DNA of 64,000 nucleotides. Origin: Polyangiaceae bacterium. GTDB lineage: Bacteria; Myxococcota_A; Polyangia; Polyangiales; Polyangiaceae. The DNA lies in NCBI GenBank assembly GCA_025937835.1, contig JAICQO010000009.1:57029-121028 (forward strand), in the 5' to 3' direction. Within the stretch, counting starts at the first letter, position 1. Each line of letters begins with the position of its first letter. The position numbers were made by a program, and so were the translations under genes. Shown here one piece after another: positions 16,583 to 26,467 of the stretch. Under the pieces are notes generated by a model. That model ran no database searches and was not told the DNA's origin. It was given only the letters and a program-made list of their open reading frames with translations.

Positions 16583-16948
16583 TTACTCGCTCGTGCTCAG
16601 AGAGAGCAGGTTGCCGTCGGGATCCGGGAACCAGAAGACGCGTACTCCCGAGGGCGCGGTCCAGATCCCGCGCGCGTCCTGTTCTACGTGTGGATAGCGT
16701 CGTGCGACGACTCCTTGCGCGAGGAGCGTGTCGACGCTGGCCTCGATATCGTCGACCTCGAGGCCAAACACGGTATGGGGCAGTGGCACGAGCTCGTCGA
16801 CCTTGCGCACGCGCAACTTCGTGCCGTGGGCGTCGAACACCAACGCGAAGTCGTCTTCGTCGAGGCAGCGCAGCCCGAGCGTCTCGGTGTAGAAGCGCCG
16901 GCACCTCGGGGGGTCCCGCGTGGCCAGAAAAGCGACGGCTTTGGTCAT
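16583..16948 (-). CDS. Glyoxalase/bleomycin-resistance (VOC) family protein
   Basis: 121 residues from ATG 16948 (GTG 16975 is an alternative). It shows the paired beta-alpha-beta-beta-beta pattern of the vicinal oxygen chelate superfamily: AVAFLATRDPPRCRRFYTET at the start, then GLRCLDEDDFALVFDAHG, and FWFPDPDGNLLSLS at the end, where the second metal-ligand Glu would normally lie in the DPDGN strand region. Substrate is unknown; VOC proteins include glyoxalases, dioxygenases and antibiotic-binding proteins. Transcribed on the minus strand, divergent from the gene at 17167. Confidence 0.85.
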   Translation of the reverse strand: MTKAVAFLATRDPPRCRRFYTETLGLRCLDEDDFALVFDAHGTKLRVRKVDELVPLPHTVFGLEVDDIEASVDTLLAQGVVARRYPHVEQDARGIWTAPSGVRVFWFPDPDGNLLSLSTSE

Positions 16949-17166
16949 GCGCGGCGTAGCTTCGTCGATCTTCACCGTGCCGTCACCGCAATCTTGGTGC
17001 GGCTCCGGCGCTCGAACGTGCGCTCGATGCCCCAGGTCGGTTCGCGATCGCCCGGTGCGTTCGTGCGGGGGCGTGGCGGCGATGTTCTCGAGAGGGGCGG
17101 GGCCCGCGCCATCGCAGCTGCCTGGTCGCGCGAGTGTCGGGCACAGGCGATGCATCCCTGTCGCTC

Positions 17167-17397
17167 ATGTTCAAGAAAACCGTCCCCCAGTTGGTGATCA
17201 AGACCATCCAGCGAAACGCCTACACCGCAGGGATTGCGGCCGGGGTCCTGACGCTGGGCGGGGTCGCTGCGTGGTTTCTGCGCAACCCACAGGCGCGCGC
17301 GCGCACCGGCGAGCTCACGGATCGCATGCTGAGCTGGTTACCCGGGCGCGTTGCTCCGGAACGCCTCGCTCTCGCGTCCGCGGATCAGCCGTACTGA
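17167..17397 (+). CDS. Small single-pass membrane protein, unknown
   Basis: 76 residues from ATG 17167; GTG 17134 would add 11 residues. A short basic N-terminus (MFKKTVPQLVIKTIQRNA) is followed by one membrane segment (AGIAAGVLTLGGVAAWFL) and a basic C-terminal tail. No family is recognised. It lies 6 bp upstream of the next gene and is probably cotranscribed with it and with the epimerase gene. Confidence 0.6.
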   Translation: MFKKTVPQLVIKTIQRNAYTAGIAAGVLTLGGVAAWFLRNPQARARTGELTDRMLSWLPGRVAPERLALASADQPY

Positions 17398-17403
17398 GCC
17401 GGA

Positions 17404-18159
17404 ATGATCGGCTCTTCGCGCGCGGGAGTCGCGGTCGGGTGGGTCATCGGGCCCTTGTTCGGGTTGACGAGCTGGCTTCGTCGGTCACGGACGTTTCATC
17501 CCCGAGGCGCGGTGTATCATGCGTGGGCTGCGCAACATCCCGCCGTGGCGCAGGAGCTTTCGCCGCTCGCGGAACGACTGACCGGGGGGGCATTGGTGCG
17601 ATTTTCGGGCGCGCTTTGGAAGCGAGCCGAAAGTGTCCCGGACGTGCTCGGTTGCGCGATCCGGCTGCGCGACGGCAATAGCGGCGACAGCGACGATGCG
17701 GCGCCGGCGGAAGGCGATCAGGACCTGCTGTTTGCGACCATCCGTCGCCCTTGGACCATGCCTTTCGCGCCGTTTACGACGGCGGTGCACGACTACCTCG
17801 CGAACGATTATTTCGCAGTCTCGCCCTTCGATGCCGGGTTACCGAGATCCGTCTACTTGCGCCTGCACCCCGTGGAGGCGAATCGTGAAGGGGGCGGTAG
17901 CCGTAAGGATCGCCTCGCACGAGCGGTCGCGCGCCACGACGCGGTGCTCGAGCTCGAGGCGAGCTACGGCCCTTTCGGTCCGTGGGCGCCGCTGATCACG
18001 CTCGTACTGCAACGCCCCGCGCGGGTGGATCCCGAGCGCTTGCGGTTTCGTCCGTTCCGCAGCGGGCGCGGGCTCATGCCGCGCGGATTCGTCCATTCGT
18101 TGCGGGTCGGTGTGTACGCGCTCAGCCAAGGGGCGCGACCGAATCAATCGACGACCTAG
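17404..18159 (+). CDS. Catalase-fold-like protein of unknown activity
   Basis: 251 residues. The segments FHPRGAVYHAWAA, LPLAERLTGG-like ALVRFSGALWKR, DVLGCAIRLRD and DQDLLFATIRRPWTMPFAPF follow the order seen in proteins related to the catalase core that are often annotated as phosphodiesterase. I see no convincing haem-ligand Tyr motif (R-x-x-x-Y), so catalase activity is doubtful. A hydrophobic N-terminus (AVGWVIGPLFGLTSWL) could be a membrane anchor. It sits between a small membrane protein gene and an NAD-dependent epimerase gene on the same strand, 38 bp before the latter. Confidence 0.5.
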   Translation: MIGSSRAGVAVGWVIGPLFGLTSWLRRSRTFHPRGAVYHAWAAQHPAVAQELSPLAERLTGGALVRFSGALWKRAESVPDVLGCAIRLRDGNSGDSDDAAPAEGDQDLLFATIRRPWTMPFAPFTTAVHDYLANDYFAVSPFDAGLPRSVYLRLHPVEANREGGGSRKDRLARAVARHDAVLELEASYGPFGPWAPLITLVLQRPARVDPERLRFRPFRSGRGLMPRGFVHSLRVGVYALSQGARPNQSTT

Positions 18160-18197
18160 CTCCGCTTGATGGCACGGGTTCTGCAGCCGCTTGCGAC

Positions 18198-19322
18198 ATG
18201 TCCGACATGCAGACGAACGGAAGTGGGCGCGAGCTCGTGCTGATCACCGGCTCGAACGGCCTGGTCGGGACGGCCCTGTCGCGCAAGCTGAGCGCGCGTT
18301 TCCACGTGATGGGTCTCGATAAGGAGCCGGCGAGGAGCGGGGCGCCCACCCAACATGTGCATCTCGATCTCTCGTCGCTCGACAGCCTCGATACGGCGTT
18401 GAAGTTCGTTCAGGCGACGCACGGCACGCGGATCGCTTCGGTAGTTCACCTGGCAGCACACTACGACTTCTCGGGCAGCCCGAGCCCGCTCTACGACCAG
18501 GTGACGGTCCAGGGCACCGAAGCGCTGCTGTTCGCGCTCAGGCGGTTCGATGTCGAGCAGTTCGTGTTCGCGAGCACCATGCTCGTCCATGCTCCCGTCG
18601 AACCGGGCTTTCCTATCGACGAGAACTCACCGCTCGGGCCCCGGTGGGCCTATCCGCAGTCGAAGCTCGAGGCCGAAGAGCTGATCCGACGGCACCGCGG
18701 CGACGTCCCGATCGCCATCCTGCGGCTAGCCAGCGTGTATGACGACGAGTGCCATTCACTGCCTCTCGCCCGTCAAATCCAGAGAATTTTCGAGAAGCGC
18801 CTGCTCGGCCACGTGTTCCCCGGCAACCCGGAGCACGGTCAGGCGATGCTGCATCTGGACGACGCGGCCGACGCCCTCGCAGTCACCGTGGCGCGGCGCG
18901 CCAAGCTTCCAGCCGACACCACGCTGCTCGTCGGTGAAGAGTCCGTGCTCAGCTATGCCGAGCTGCAGCGCATCCTGGGCCAGCTGATCCACGGCGCCGA
19001 ATGGGACACTCACGTGCTGCCGAATGCCGTCGCCAAAGCCGGGGCATGGCTTCAAGAGAAGCTCCCCAAGAGCGAAGCACTGACCCGTTCCTGGATCATC
19101 GACCGAGCCGACGAACACTACGAGTTGGATACACGCCGAGCGCGCGAGCTGATCGGCTGGAGCGCGCTTCACCGATTGCGCGCTTCGCTACCGCGCATGG
19201 TCGACCTCTTGCAGGCTCAGCCACAGTTCTTTTACGAAACGAATCAGCTGGATCCACCGAGCTGGTTGAAACAAACCCCGCCGCGGCCGCCGGGAGCGAC
19301 TGCACACGTGGTCGGAACGTGA
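18198..19322 (+). CDS. NAD-dependent epimerase/dehydratase (extended SDR)
   Basis: 374 residues from ATG 18198. The Rossmann motif LVLITGSNGLVGTALS (Gly18, Gly21, Gly24) and the catalytic YPQSK (Y-x-x-x-K) after an upstream Ser/Thr-rich strand (FVFASTMLVHAP) place it in the extended short-chain dehydrogenase group, with the usual C-terminal substrate domain. The substrate (nucleotide sugar, sterol or other) cannot be decided. It is likely the last gene of a three-gene run, as a hairpin follows its stop. Confidence 0.85.
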   Translation: MSDMQTNGSGRELVLITGSNGLVGTALSRKLSARFHVMGLDKEPARSGAPTQHVHLDLSSLDSLDTALKFVQATHGTRIASVVHLAAHYDFSGSPSPLYDQVTVQGTEALLFALRRFDVEQFVFASTMLVHAPVEPGFPIDENSPLGPRWAYPQSKLEAEELIRRHRGDVPIAILRLASVYDDECHSLPLARQIQRIFEKRLLGHVFPGNPEHGQAMLHLDDAADALAVTVARRAKLPADTTLLVGEESVLSYAELQRILGQLIHGAEWDTHVLPNAVAKAGAWLQEKLPKSEALTRSWIIDRADEHYELDTRRARELIGWSALHRLRASLPRMVDLLQAQPQFFYETNQLDPPSWLKQTPPRPPGATAHVVGT

Positions 19323-19342
19323 CGCGGCGGACGATATCGCGC

Positions 19343-19366
19343 AGAACGCACTTCAGTGCGCGTTCT
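19343..19366 (+). terminator. Hairpin after the epimerase gene
   Basis: AGAACGCAC and GTGCGCGTTCT pair around TTCA with a two-base bulge, 20 bp after the epimerase stop. There is no long T run, so it is only a candidate terminator. Confidence 0.4.
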
Positions 19367-19464
19367 TACCAATTGAAACGGTGTGTGGAACGATGCGATA
19401 GCCGAGCGACGCGCTGCAGACTGCACCGAATGGGCGGCTGCGATCTGCGCGCCGAAGAGGTTTC

Positions 19465-19854
19465 ATGATCCGCAACTTTTCGGTTTTGATTTCCGCGTTT
19501 GCTCTGGCCGTCGCGTGCGGTGGCTCCAACACCGAGGCGAACTCGGCCGAAGACGTGAATGCGACGCCCCCGCCCGAGGCCCCCGAGTCGACTCCGACCG
19601 AGTCCATGCCGCCGAGCGATGCGGCCCCGAGCGATGCGGCCCCAACGGACGGCACCGTTCCGAGCGACACCTCACCCGCTCCCACGCCTCCGACCAGCAT
19701 GGGCCCGAGCCAGAGCGACATGATCGCGGCGCGGTCGACGCTGGCGATGCCGGCAGAAGGTGCCAACGCAGGCAGCGGAGGCAAATCCGGCAGTACCAGC
19801 CCGAGCGGCGGAACGTCGTCGTCCAAGGGTGGCACGCCCTCGAAGATCAAGTGA
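19465..19854 (+). CDS. Small Pro/Ser/Gly-rich lipoprotein
   Basis: 129 residues. The N-terminus is a lipoprotein signal (MIRNFSVLISAFALAVACGG, with Cys18 in the lipobox VAC). The rest is low complexity: Pro/Ser/Asp/Ala-rich with repeated PSDAAPSDAAPTD, then Gly/Ser-rich. No folded domain is evident. GAAGAGG lies upstream of the ATG. It is likely an outer-membrane-anchored or periplasmic spacer protein; function unknown. Confidence 0.75.
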   Translation: MIRNFSVLISAFALAVACGGSNTEANSAEDVNATPPPEAPESTPTESMPPSDAAPSDAAPTDGTVPSDTSPAPTPPTSMGPSQSDMIAARSTLAMPAEGANAGSGGKSGSTSPSGGTSSSKGGTPSKIK

Positions 19855-19871
19855 TCCTGTAGTCGTGGACC

Positions 19872-19893
19872 GCGCCGCGCTCACCCGCGGCGC
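19872..19893 (+). terminator. GC-rich hairpin after the small lipoprotein gene
   Basis: GCGCCGCG pairs with CGCGGCGC around CTCACC, an 8-bp perfect stem 17 bp after the stop, followed by GCGTCTCTAA. Candidate terminator without a strong T tract. Confidence 0.45.
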
Positions 19894-19934
19894 GCGTCTC
19901 TAAACCAGAGGTGCCAAACGAAGGAGCGGCTGTC

Positions 19935-20669
19935 ATGTCGATGGTGCAGAAAGTCGAGCTCTCGATCGATGCGGGCGACGCCGAAGTAGCTGGCGTGCTG
20001 ACCCTGCCTCACGGCTCCAATGCGGTCGTCGTGTTCGTGCACGGCACGCAAAGCTCGCGAGCCAGCCCCCGCAACCTGTTCCTCTCGGAGGAACTGAACC
20101 GACATGGCATCGGCACCATGTTGTTCGATCTCGCGACGCTAGAAGAACACGATGCGCCCGAGGAAGCCGATCCTTCGAAGTTCGAAGGCATGCGCTCGGT
20201 CCATCGGCTGACGCGCGCGCTGGACTGGCTATCGGGGGCGCCGAGGACCGCGGGCATGCGCTTCGGCCTGTTCGGCGCCGGCAGCGGCGCTGGGATCTCG
20301 CTCTTGTCGGCGGCAGAGCGGCCGCTGCTCGTGCACGGCGTGGTCTCACGGGGCGGCGAGCCGGATCTCGCGGGAGACGCGCTCCGCCGGGTGCTCGCGC
20401 CGACTCTGTTCATCGTCGGCGCGAACGACGCCCCGGCGCTGGGCTGGAACCAAACCGCCGGCTCGTTGATGAAGGCGCCGCACGAGCTTCAAGTGATCAG
20501 CGGCGCAAGTCACCTGTTCACCGAGCCCGGCAAGCTCGAAGAGGTGTCCGAGCTCGCGGTCAATTGGTTCCGGACTTACCTGCGGCCCGATCAGCCGCTC
20601 GAAGCGCCGCCGCCGGACCCGCGGAAGTCGCTCTACGAGCGGAATCGACCGGATCCGCGCTACTCGTGA
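19935..20669 (+). CDS. Alpha/beta hydrolase (dienelactone-hydrolase-like)
   Basis: 244 residues from ATG 19935, chosen because AAGGAG lies 8 bp before it. The core strands VVVFVHGTQSSRAS (oxyanion region) and FGLFGAGSGAGISLL (nucleophile elbow G-x-S-x-G), the acid strand TLFIVGANDAPAL and the terminal HLFTEPG with the catalytic His are all in the order of small alpha/beta hydrolases. No signal peptide. The substrate is unknown. It is convergent with the DUF2914 gene, with 3 bp between stops. Confidence 0.85.
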   Translation: MSMVQKVELSIDAGDAEVAGVLTLPHGSNAVVVFVHGTQSSRASPRNLFLSEELNRHGIGTMLFDLATLEEHDAPEEADPSKFEGMRSVHRLTRALDWLSGAPRTAGMRFGLFGAGSGAGISLLSAAERPLLVHGVVSRGGEPDLAGDALRRVLAPTLFIVGANDAPALGWNQTAGSLMKAPHELQVISGASHLFTEPGKLEEVSELAVNWFRTYLRPDQPLEAPPPDPRKSLYERNRPDPRYS

Positions 20670-20672
20670 GCA

Positions 20673-21296
20673 CTACTCCGCTGCGACGTCGAAGCTCGTG
20701 CGCGCGAGCTCGGCGCCGCTGGCGGAGGTGAGCACCGCTTCCCAGGTGCCCGGTTCCCGGATGTAGCGGGTGTTGGCCCAGGTGCGGTGGCGTGGCACGT
20801 TCGCCGGGACCTTCAACGCCGCGTAGCCGACGCGCTGATTCGAGCCCTTGCGTTCGAAGATCACGGAAACTTCTTGCTCGGCGCCGCCCGAGTTCTTCAG
20901 CTCGGCAAAGGCGTAGACGGGCTTGCCGTTCGCCACGATGTTCTGACTGTCGGCCAGGGGCTCTCGTCCTTCCACGCCGCTCGTGACGATGAAGCGCTTC
21001 ACCACCAGCTCCGCCCCGGGAGCCGCGGCCTTCACCGGTGCGTCGCTCTGCGGTGCGAGCGCGCTCAACACCGCGGGCTTGTCCTGCTTCGGCGCCTGCG
21101 GCTCCGCGCGCGATTGCGGAGCGGCGGGCACCACCGGCGTAGCCGGCACGGCCGAGCCCGTGACGATGCGCGACACGGGCGCTGAGTTTTGCTCGCGGTC
21201 GGGGCTGCAAGCGAGCGCCGCCACGGACGCCGCGAGGGACAACACCGAAATGGCGATCGCGCCGACTGCCAACCCGCGAGATTCGTTCTGACTCAT
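20673..21296 (-). CDS. DUF2914-domain membrane-anchored protein
   Basis: 207 residues from ATG 21296, which has AAGGAA about 9 bp upstream; the longer frame to 21470 is not needed. A single N-terminal membrane segment (GLAVGAIAISVLSLAASVAA) is followed by an Ala/Pro/Gln-rich linker and a C-terminal domain of about 105 residues. That domain (VKRFIVTSGVEGREPL, then VYAFAELKN, then WANTRYIREPGTWEAVLTS) looks like DUF2914, a beta domain with conserved Trp residues seen in myxobacterial envelope proteins. Biochemical role unknown. Confidence 0.75.
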   Translation of the reverse strand: MSQNESRGLAVGAIAISVLSLAASVAALACSPDREQNSAPVSRIVTGSAVPATPVVPAAPQSRAEPQAPKQDKPAVLSALAPQSDAPVKAAAPGAELVVKRFIVTSGVEGREPLADSQNIVANGKPVYAFAELKNSGGAEQEVSVIFERKGSNQRVGYAALKVPANVPRHRTWANTRYIREPGTWEAVLTSASGAELARTSFDVAAE

Positions 21297-21779
21297 TGAA
21301 ACAGTTCCTTTCGGGGCAATTCGAGACAGGCTTTTGAAGTTCGCCTGGCTCGCTCTGGCCTTCAGCAAGGGCCAGGCCGCCAACGCGCTCGCGGTTTTCT
21401 CGGTAGAACCTGAATCAGCGCCGCAGCTAGCGTTGCTTGGCGGACGCGGAGTGCGTGTCGGAGGTTCCACAGCGCGGCCTTTGAAGTGACGTTGGGACGC
21501 TGTCGGTGAAAATCCTCAGCAGCGGCCCCAACGGAACGGCCGGGAGCGCTGGCGAGGAGTATGCGCGTAAGCCGCGGAAGCCATTAACCTTCTCGCTCAG
21601 CAACCGAGCCGGTGGCATGTGTGCAGAACGCCGCGTAAAACCCGAATCGCCGGCAAAAACCGGCGGAAGGATAGCGAAATCCAGGGTACTCTTGGGGGAG
21701 TCTGGGTCTTCCTGCCCGGCGCCCCGCTCCAGTCCCGCTCGCCTCGCGATCCATCGAACGGTTACAGCTCCAAGGACGA
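21297..21779. other. 483-bp divergent intergenic region
   Basis: Separates the DUF2914 gene and the kinase gene, so it should hold both promoters. I see a short hairpin, CGCCGG-CAAAAA-CCGGCG, at 21648-21665, but no clear -35/-10 or sigma-54 element and no convincing small gene. Confidence 0.4.
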
Positions 21780-23217
<1,438 letters not shown>

Positions 23218-23234
<17 letters not shown>

Positions 23235-24231
23235 GCTTGGGGGTGCCGGCTGTCGTCGAGCCGGGCGCGCCTTCGTCTGTCTGCTCTTCGCCGCCGCGCT
23301 CTGGGCGCCCGCCGTCGGAGCCGAGGAATCGGACGAGGCGCGCGCGACGGCGCGCAGGCTCGCCGCCGAGGGGTCCGAAGCCTTCGAGCGCCGCGACTTC
23401 GAGCGGGCGCTCACGCTCTTCGACGAGGCGGGCTCGCTGGTGCAGGCTCCGACGATCGCGCTGATGCAGGCGCGCACGCTGGCGGAGCTCGGTCGCCTGG
23501 CTTCCGCCGCCGAGCGTTACAGCGCCGCTCAGCAAACGGCGGCTGCGGACGCGAGCAACCCTGCGTTCCAGAGCGCCGCCGAAGATGCCGCGCGCGAGCT
23601 CTCGGCGTTGAAGCCTCGCATTCCGACGCTGCGCGTGAAGCTCGTCGGTTCGGAGTCCCGCGGCGCACAGGTGACGATCGACGGGCAAGCCGTGCCACCG
23701 GAGACGCTCTCGATCGATCGCTGGGTCGATCCCGGACCGCACGAGGTGGCAGTGAGGACTGCCGCCGGGGCCTCGTCCGCGCGCACGATCACCGTGGCAG
23801 AAGGCTCTCGCGAAGAAGTCGTTTTCAGCTTGGAGCCGGTGGTGCGCGTTCCCGTCGCGGCGCCCCGACGATCGCCCGCTGAAGGCGGCTCCCCCGCCCA
23901 TCCGCCCGAGAGCACGCGGCCGCGGACGCTCGGCTGGCTCACTCTAGGTACGGGCGCCGCGCTCACCGGTGCCGGTGCTGTCCTGGGCGTGCTGGCACTC
24001 GGTCACAAGTCCGACCTGGACGCGGCATGCAAACCCGGTTGCCCGCCCGACTACGAAGACGACATCGACAGCTATCGCCTCGAGCGCAACCTGTCGTACG
24101 TCGGCTTTGCGCTGGGTGCGGCGGGGCTCGGCGCGGGCACCTATTTGCTGCTCCGCAGTGACCCGAGCGGAGCCGGCGCTGCCGTCGGCCTGTCCGTAGG
24201 CGGGGTCAGCGTGTCCGGCCGCTTTCAGTGA
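23218..24231 (+). CDS. Periplasmic TPR-like/PEGA membrane protein
   Basis: 337 residues from GTG 23218. A signal peptide (AFVCLLFAAALWAPAVGAE) precedes a TPR-like helical stretch (AEGSEAFERRDFERALTLFD), a PEGA-like beta segment (GAQVTIDGQAVPPETLSIDR) and two C-terminal membrane segments (LGTGAALTGAGAVLGVLAL and LSYVGFALGAAGLGAGTYLL) separated by a short Cys-containing loop. This layout is common next to myxobacterial kinases. The overlap with the kinase gene suggests they work as a pair, with this protein perhaps sensing envelope state. Confidence 0.75.
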
Positions 24232-24372
24232 GTCGACACTCGTTATCACGCAGCGGCACGTTAACGCTCTCGCGAGACGATTCCGGCGTGGCGCTCCTTC
24301 AGGCGTTTTTTCGCGTTAGCTCCGGAGGCTCCGTGGCTTGCTGCGCTTCGAGCGCTGGATTAGGCGAAAGCC

Positions 24373-25566
24373 ATGTCGCGGCTCACGTCGTTCAGTCGGG
24401 CAGCGTTGGTTTCGGTCGCGCGTCGCTCGTTGATCTCGACCTGTGCAGCGCTGGCCTTGCTCGGCGCTTGTAGCGATGACGATTCGGACGGCGGCGCGGG
24501 CGCGGCTCCACCGAGCGGAGGCTCGGCTCCAACTCCCACGGGTGGTACGAGCTCCAGCCCGGTGGGCGGCAGCGGCGGAGCGACCGGCGGCATCAACGGC
24601 ACTGGCGGCGCACCCACGAGCGGTGGTGCGGCGCAGAACGGCGGGGCGATCGCGAGCGGCGGTAGCGCCGTGGCCGGAAAGGCCGGCGCGGGAGCGCCGA
24701 GCAGCGGCGGAAGCGGTGGCATCGCGCCGAACGGCGGATCCAGCGGCACTCCGACGGCTGGCGCCGGAGGCACGCTCACGGGCGGCTCCGGCGGAAGCGA
24801 CGGGGTGGCACCTGCCGGCTGCACGCGCGAGCTGCTGAAGAGCACCATCGAGGCTTATTTCAAGGCGCTTGCCGCGCACGATCCGTCGTCGCTGCCCGTC
24901 GCCGACGACCTGAAGTTCACGGAAGACGGCGCCACGCTCGAGCTCGGCGAAAAGGGCCTGTGGAAGAGCGCCGGCGCCGTCAAGCACACGCACAGCGCGC
25001 TCGACACCGAAGAGTGCCAATCGGCGACGCAGGCCGTCATCCCCGACGACGGCGAGGACATCCCGATGGCCCTGCGCATCAAGCTGGTCGGCAGCAAGAT
25101 CACCGAGATCGAGACGATCGTCGTCCACCCCGGCGACTACAAGGTGTCGGGCTCGAACTTCAACTCCAACACCGAAGCGATGATCGAGTCCGCCTCGAGC
25201 GTGAAGTGGGAAGAGCTGGTCCCCGCCGATCAACGCGCCACGCGCGAGGAGCTCACGAGCTGGATGGACAAGTATTTCCGCGTGTTCCCACGCGGTGTTT
25301 GCAACGTCACGAGCGACTGCAAGCGCCTCGAAAACGGCGGCGGCAACTTCGATTGCGCCGCCGGCGCGAGCTGCATGATGGGCGCTCCCACCGGCACGCC
25401 AGAGCTCGAGCCGCGGTTGATCCTCGCGGATGTCGAGGCCGGCATCGGCGTCGGCTTCACCATGTTCATGGAGAACGCCGACATGCACATGTTCAAGATG
25501 TACGACGACGAGGTCCATGCCGTGCAGGCCGTGCTCGGGCAAGCCGGCAGCTCGGGCTGGGATTAG
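24373..25566 (+). CDS. Lipoprotein with Gly/Ser linker and DUF8021-like domain
   Basis: 397 residues. The lipobox is ALLGACSD. A 110-residue Gly/Ser/Thr/Ala linker follows (GGSGGATGG-type). The C-terminal 240 residues start CTRELLKSTIEAYFKALAAH and contain LKFTEDGATLELGEKGLW and LRIKLVGSKITEIETIVVHP. They resemble the SnoaL/NTF2-like DUF8021 domain better known from fungal secreted proteins, in which the ITEIETIV strand is a hallmark. Catalytic function unknown. It is convergent with the Cys-rich lipoprotein gene. Confidence 0.7.
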   Translation: MSRLTSFSRAALVSVARRSLISTCAALALLGACSDDDSDGGAGAAPPSGGSAPTPTGGTSSSPVGGSGGATGGINGTGGAPTSGGAAQNGGAIASGGSAVAGKAGAGAPSSGGSGGIAPNGGSSGTPTAGAGGTLTGGSGGSDGVAPAGCTRELLKSTIEAYFKALAAHDPSSLPVADDLKFTEDGATLELGEKGLWKSAGAVKHTHSALDTEECQSATQAVIPDDGEDIPMALRIKLVGSKITEIETIVVHPGDYKVSGSNFNSNTEAMIESASSVKWEELVPADQRATREELTSWMDKYFRVFPRGVCNVTSDCKRLENGGGNFDCAAGASCMMGAPTGTPELEPRLILADVEAGIGVGFTMFMENADMHMFKMYDDEVHAVQAVLGQAGSSGWD

Positions 25567-25583
25567 GCGAGCGCGCTCGAAAC

Positions 25584-26372
25584 TCAGGGAGCATAGGAGC
25601 AGCCCGGCTGCCGTACACAAGCACGCGGCGCGAGCTCCGTACACGCCGCGGGCGTACCCGAGCAGGTGCTCTGCCACTCGCAACCCGCGAGCGTGCAGGC
25701 GCGCCGTTGTTCGTGATCCGCGCACGGCCCCGGCGTGCCCGCGCAGGCGTCGCCGTCCCACTCGCAACCGCCGAGCGCGACACAGGTAGTTTCGTTTTCA
25801 CGCGCGTCGCAGCTCTCGGGCTCGCCGCCGCACGCCATCGCGATCGAACACCCTTCGGCGCGGCCACAGCCGTCCGCGTCGAGTTCGCTGCAGGCGGTGG
25901 CCTCACCGGAGCACGGTCCGAAACCGCCGGCGCCGCCAAGCTCGACGTCCTCGCCGTCGGAGCCGCCCGAGCTCGCGGCGCCACCGCTGGAAGCGCCGCC
26001 ATCATGAGGCGCTTCACCGCCCGCGCCGTTGCCGCCCGGGCTCGAACCTTCGCCCGCCGTTCCAGGGCCTCCTGCGTTCTCACTTCCGCCGTTGGAGGCG
26101 ACTTCGCCGCCCTGACCGCTTCCGACGCCGCCGTCGCTCGGGCTCGCATCGCCGGCTGCGCCACCAGCACCGGCCGCCGCTCGACCGCCCGTGCTCACCA
26201 CCGAGCCCGCCGAGCCGCCGCGACCTCCCGTGGCGCGCATGCCGCCGCTATCGGCGCCCGGATCGTCATCGCCGGCCGCGCCGTCGTCAGAGACCGAGTC
26301 CGTCTCGCCGCACGCAGCGAATTGCAGGCCAACCAATACAACGGCCGAGGCTTTGAAGAAGAAGTGGCGCAT
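25584..26372 (-). CDS. Lipoprotein with Gly/Ser linker and four Cys-rich repeats
   Basis: 262 residues. A lipoprotein signal ends LQFAACGE, followed by about 135 residues of Gly/Ser/Ala/Asp linker. The last 110 residues hold four tandem units of the pattern C-x6-C-x(7-8)-C-x(4-5)-C-x(4-6), 16 cysteines in all, with Trp in the GCEW copies. Such regular spacing suggests small disulphide-bonded modules on the cell surface. I cannot assign a known Cys-knot family. It is cotranscribed in direction with, and 95 bp from, the beta-helix lipoprotein gene. Confidence 0.7.
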   Translation of the reverse strand: MRHFFFKASAVVLVGLQFAACGETDSVSDDGAAGDDDPGADSGGMRATGGRGGSAGSVVSTGGRAAAGAGGAAGDASPSDGGVGSGQGGEVASNGGSENAGGPGTAGEGSSPGGNGAGGEAPHDGGASSGGAASSGGSDGEDVELGGAGGFGPCSGEATACSELDADGCGRAEGCSIAMACGGEPESCDARENETTCVALGGCEWDGDACAGTPGPCADHEQRRACTLAGCEWQSTCSGTPAACTELAPRACVRQPGCSYAP

Positions 26373-26467
26373 CGCCGGTGAGTGGGCGACGCGGCGTCCG
26401 ATTTCTGACGCCCGCGCGAATTTCAGACGGCGCGGAAGTTTCGAGTTTTGGCGCCTCTTCCGGGTCT

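Noticed and set aside
18170..18185. Sigma-54-like TGGCAC-N5-CTGCA on the plus strand before the epimerase gene
   Set aside because: The -12 element is not the consensus TTGC, and the predicted start site would fall only about 3 bp before the ATG, making a usable leader unlikely.
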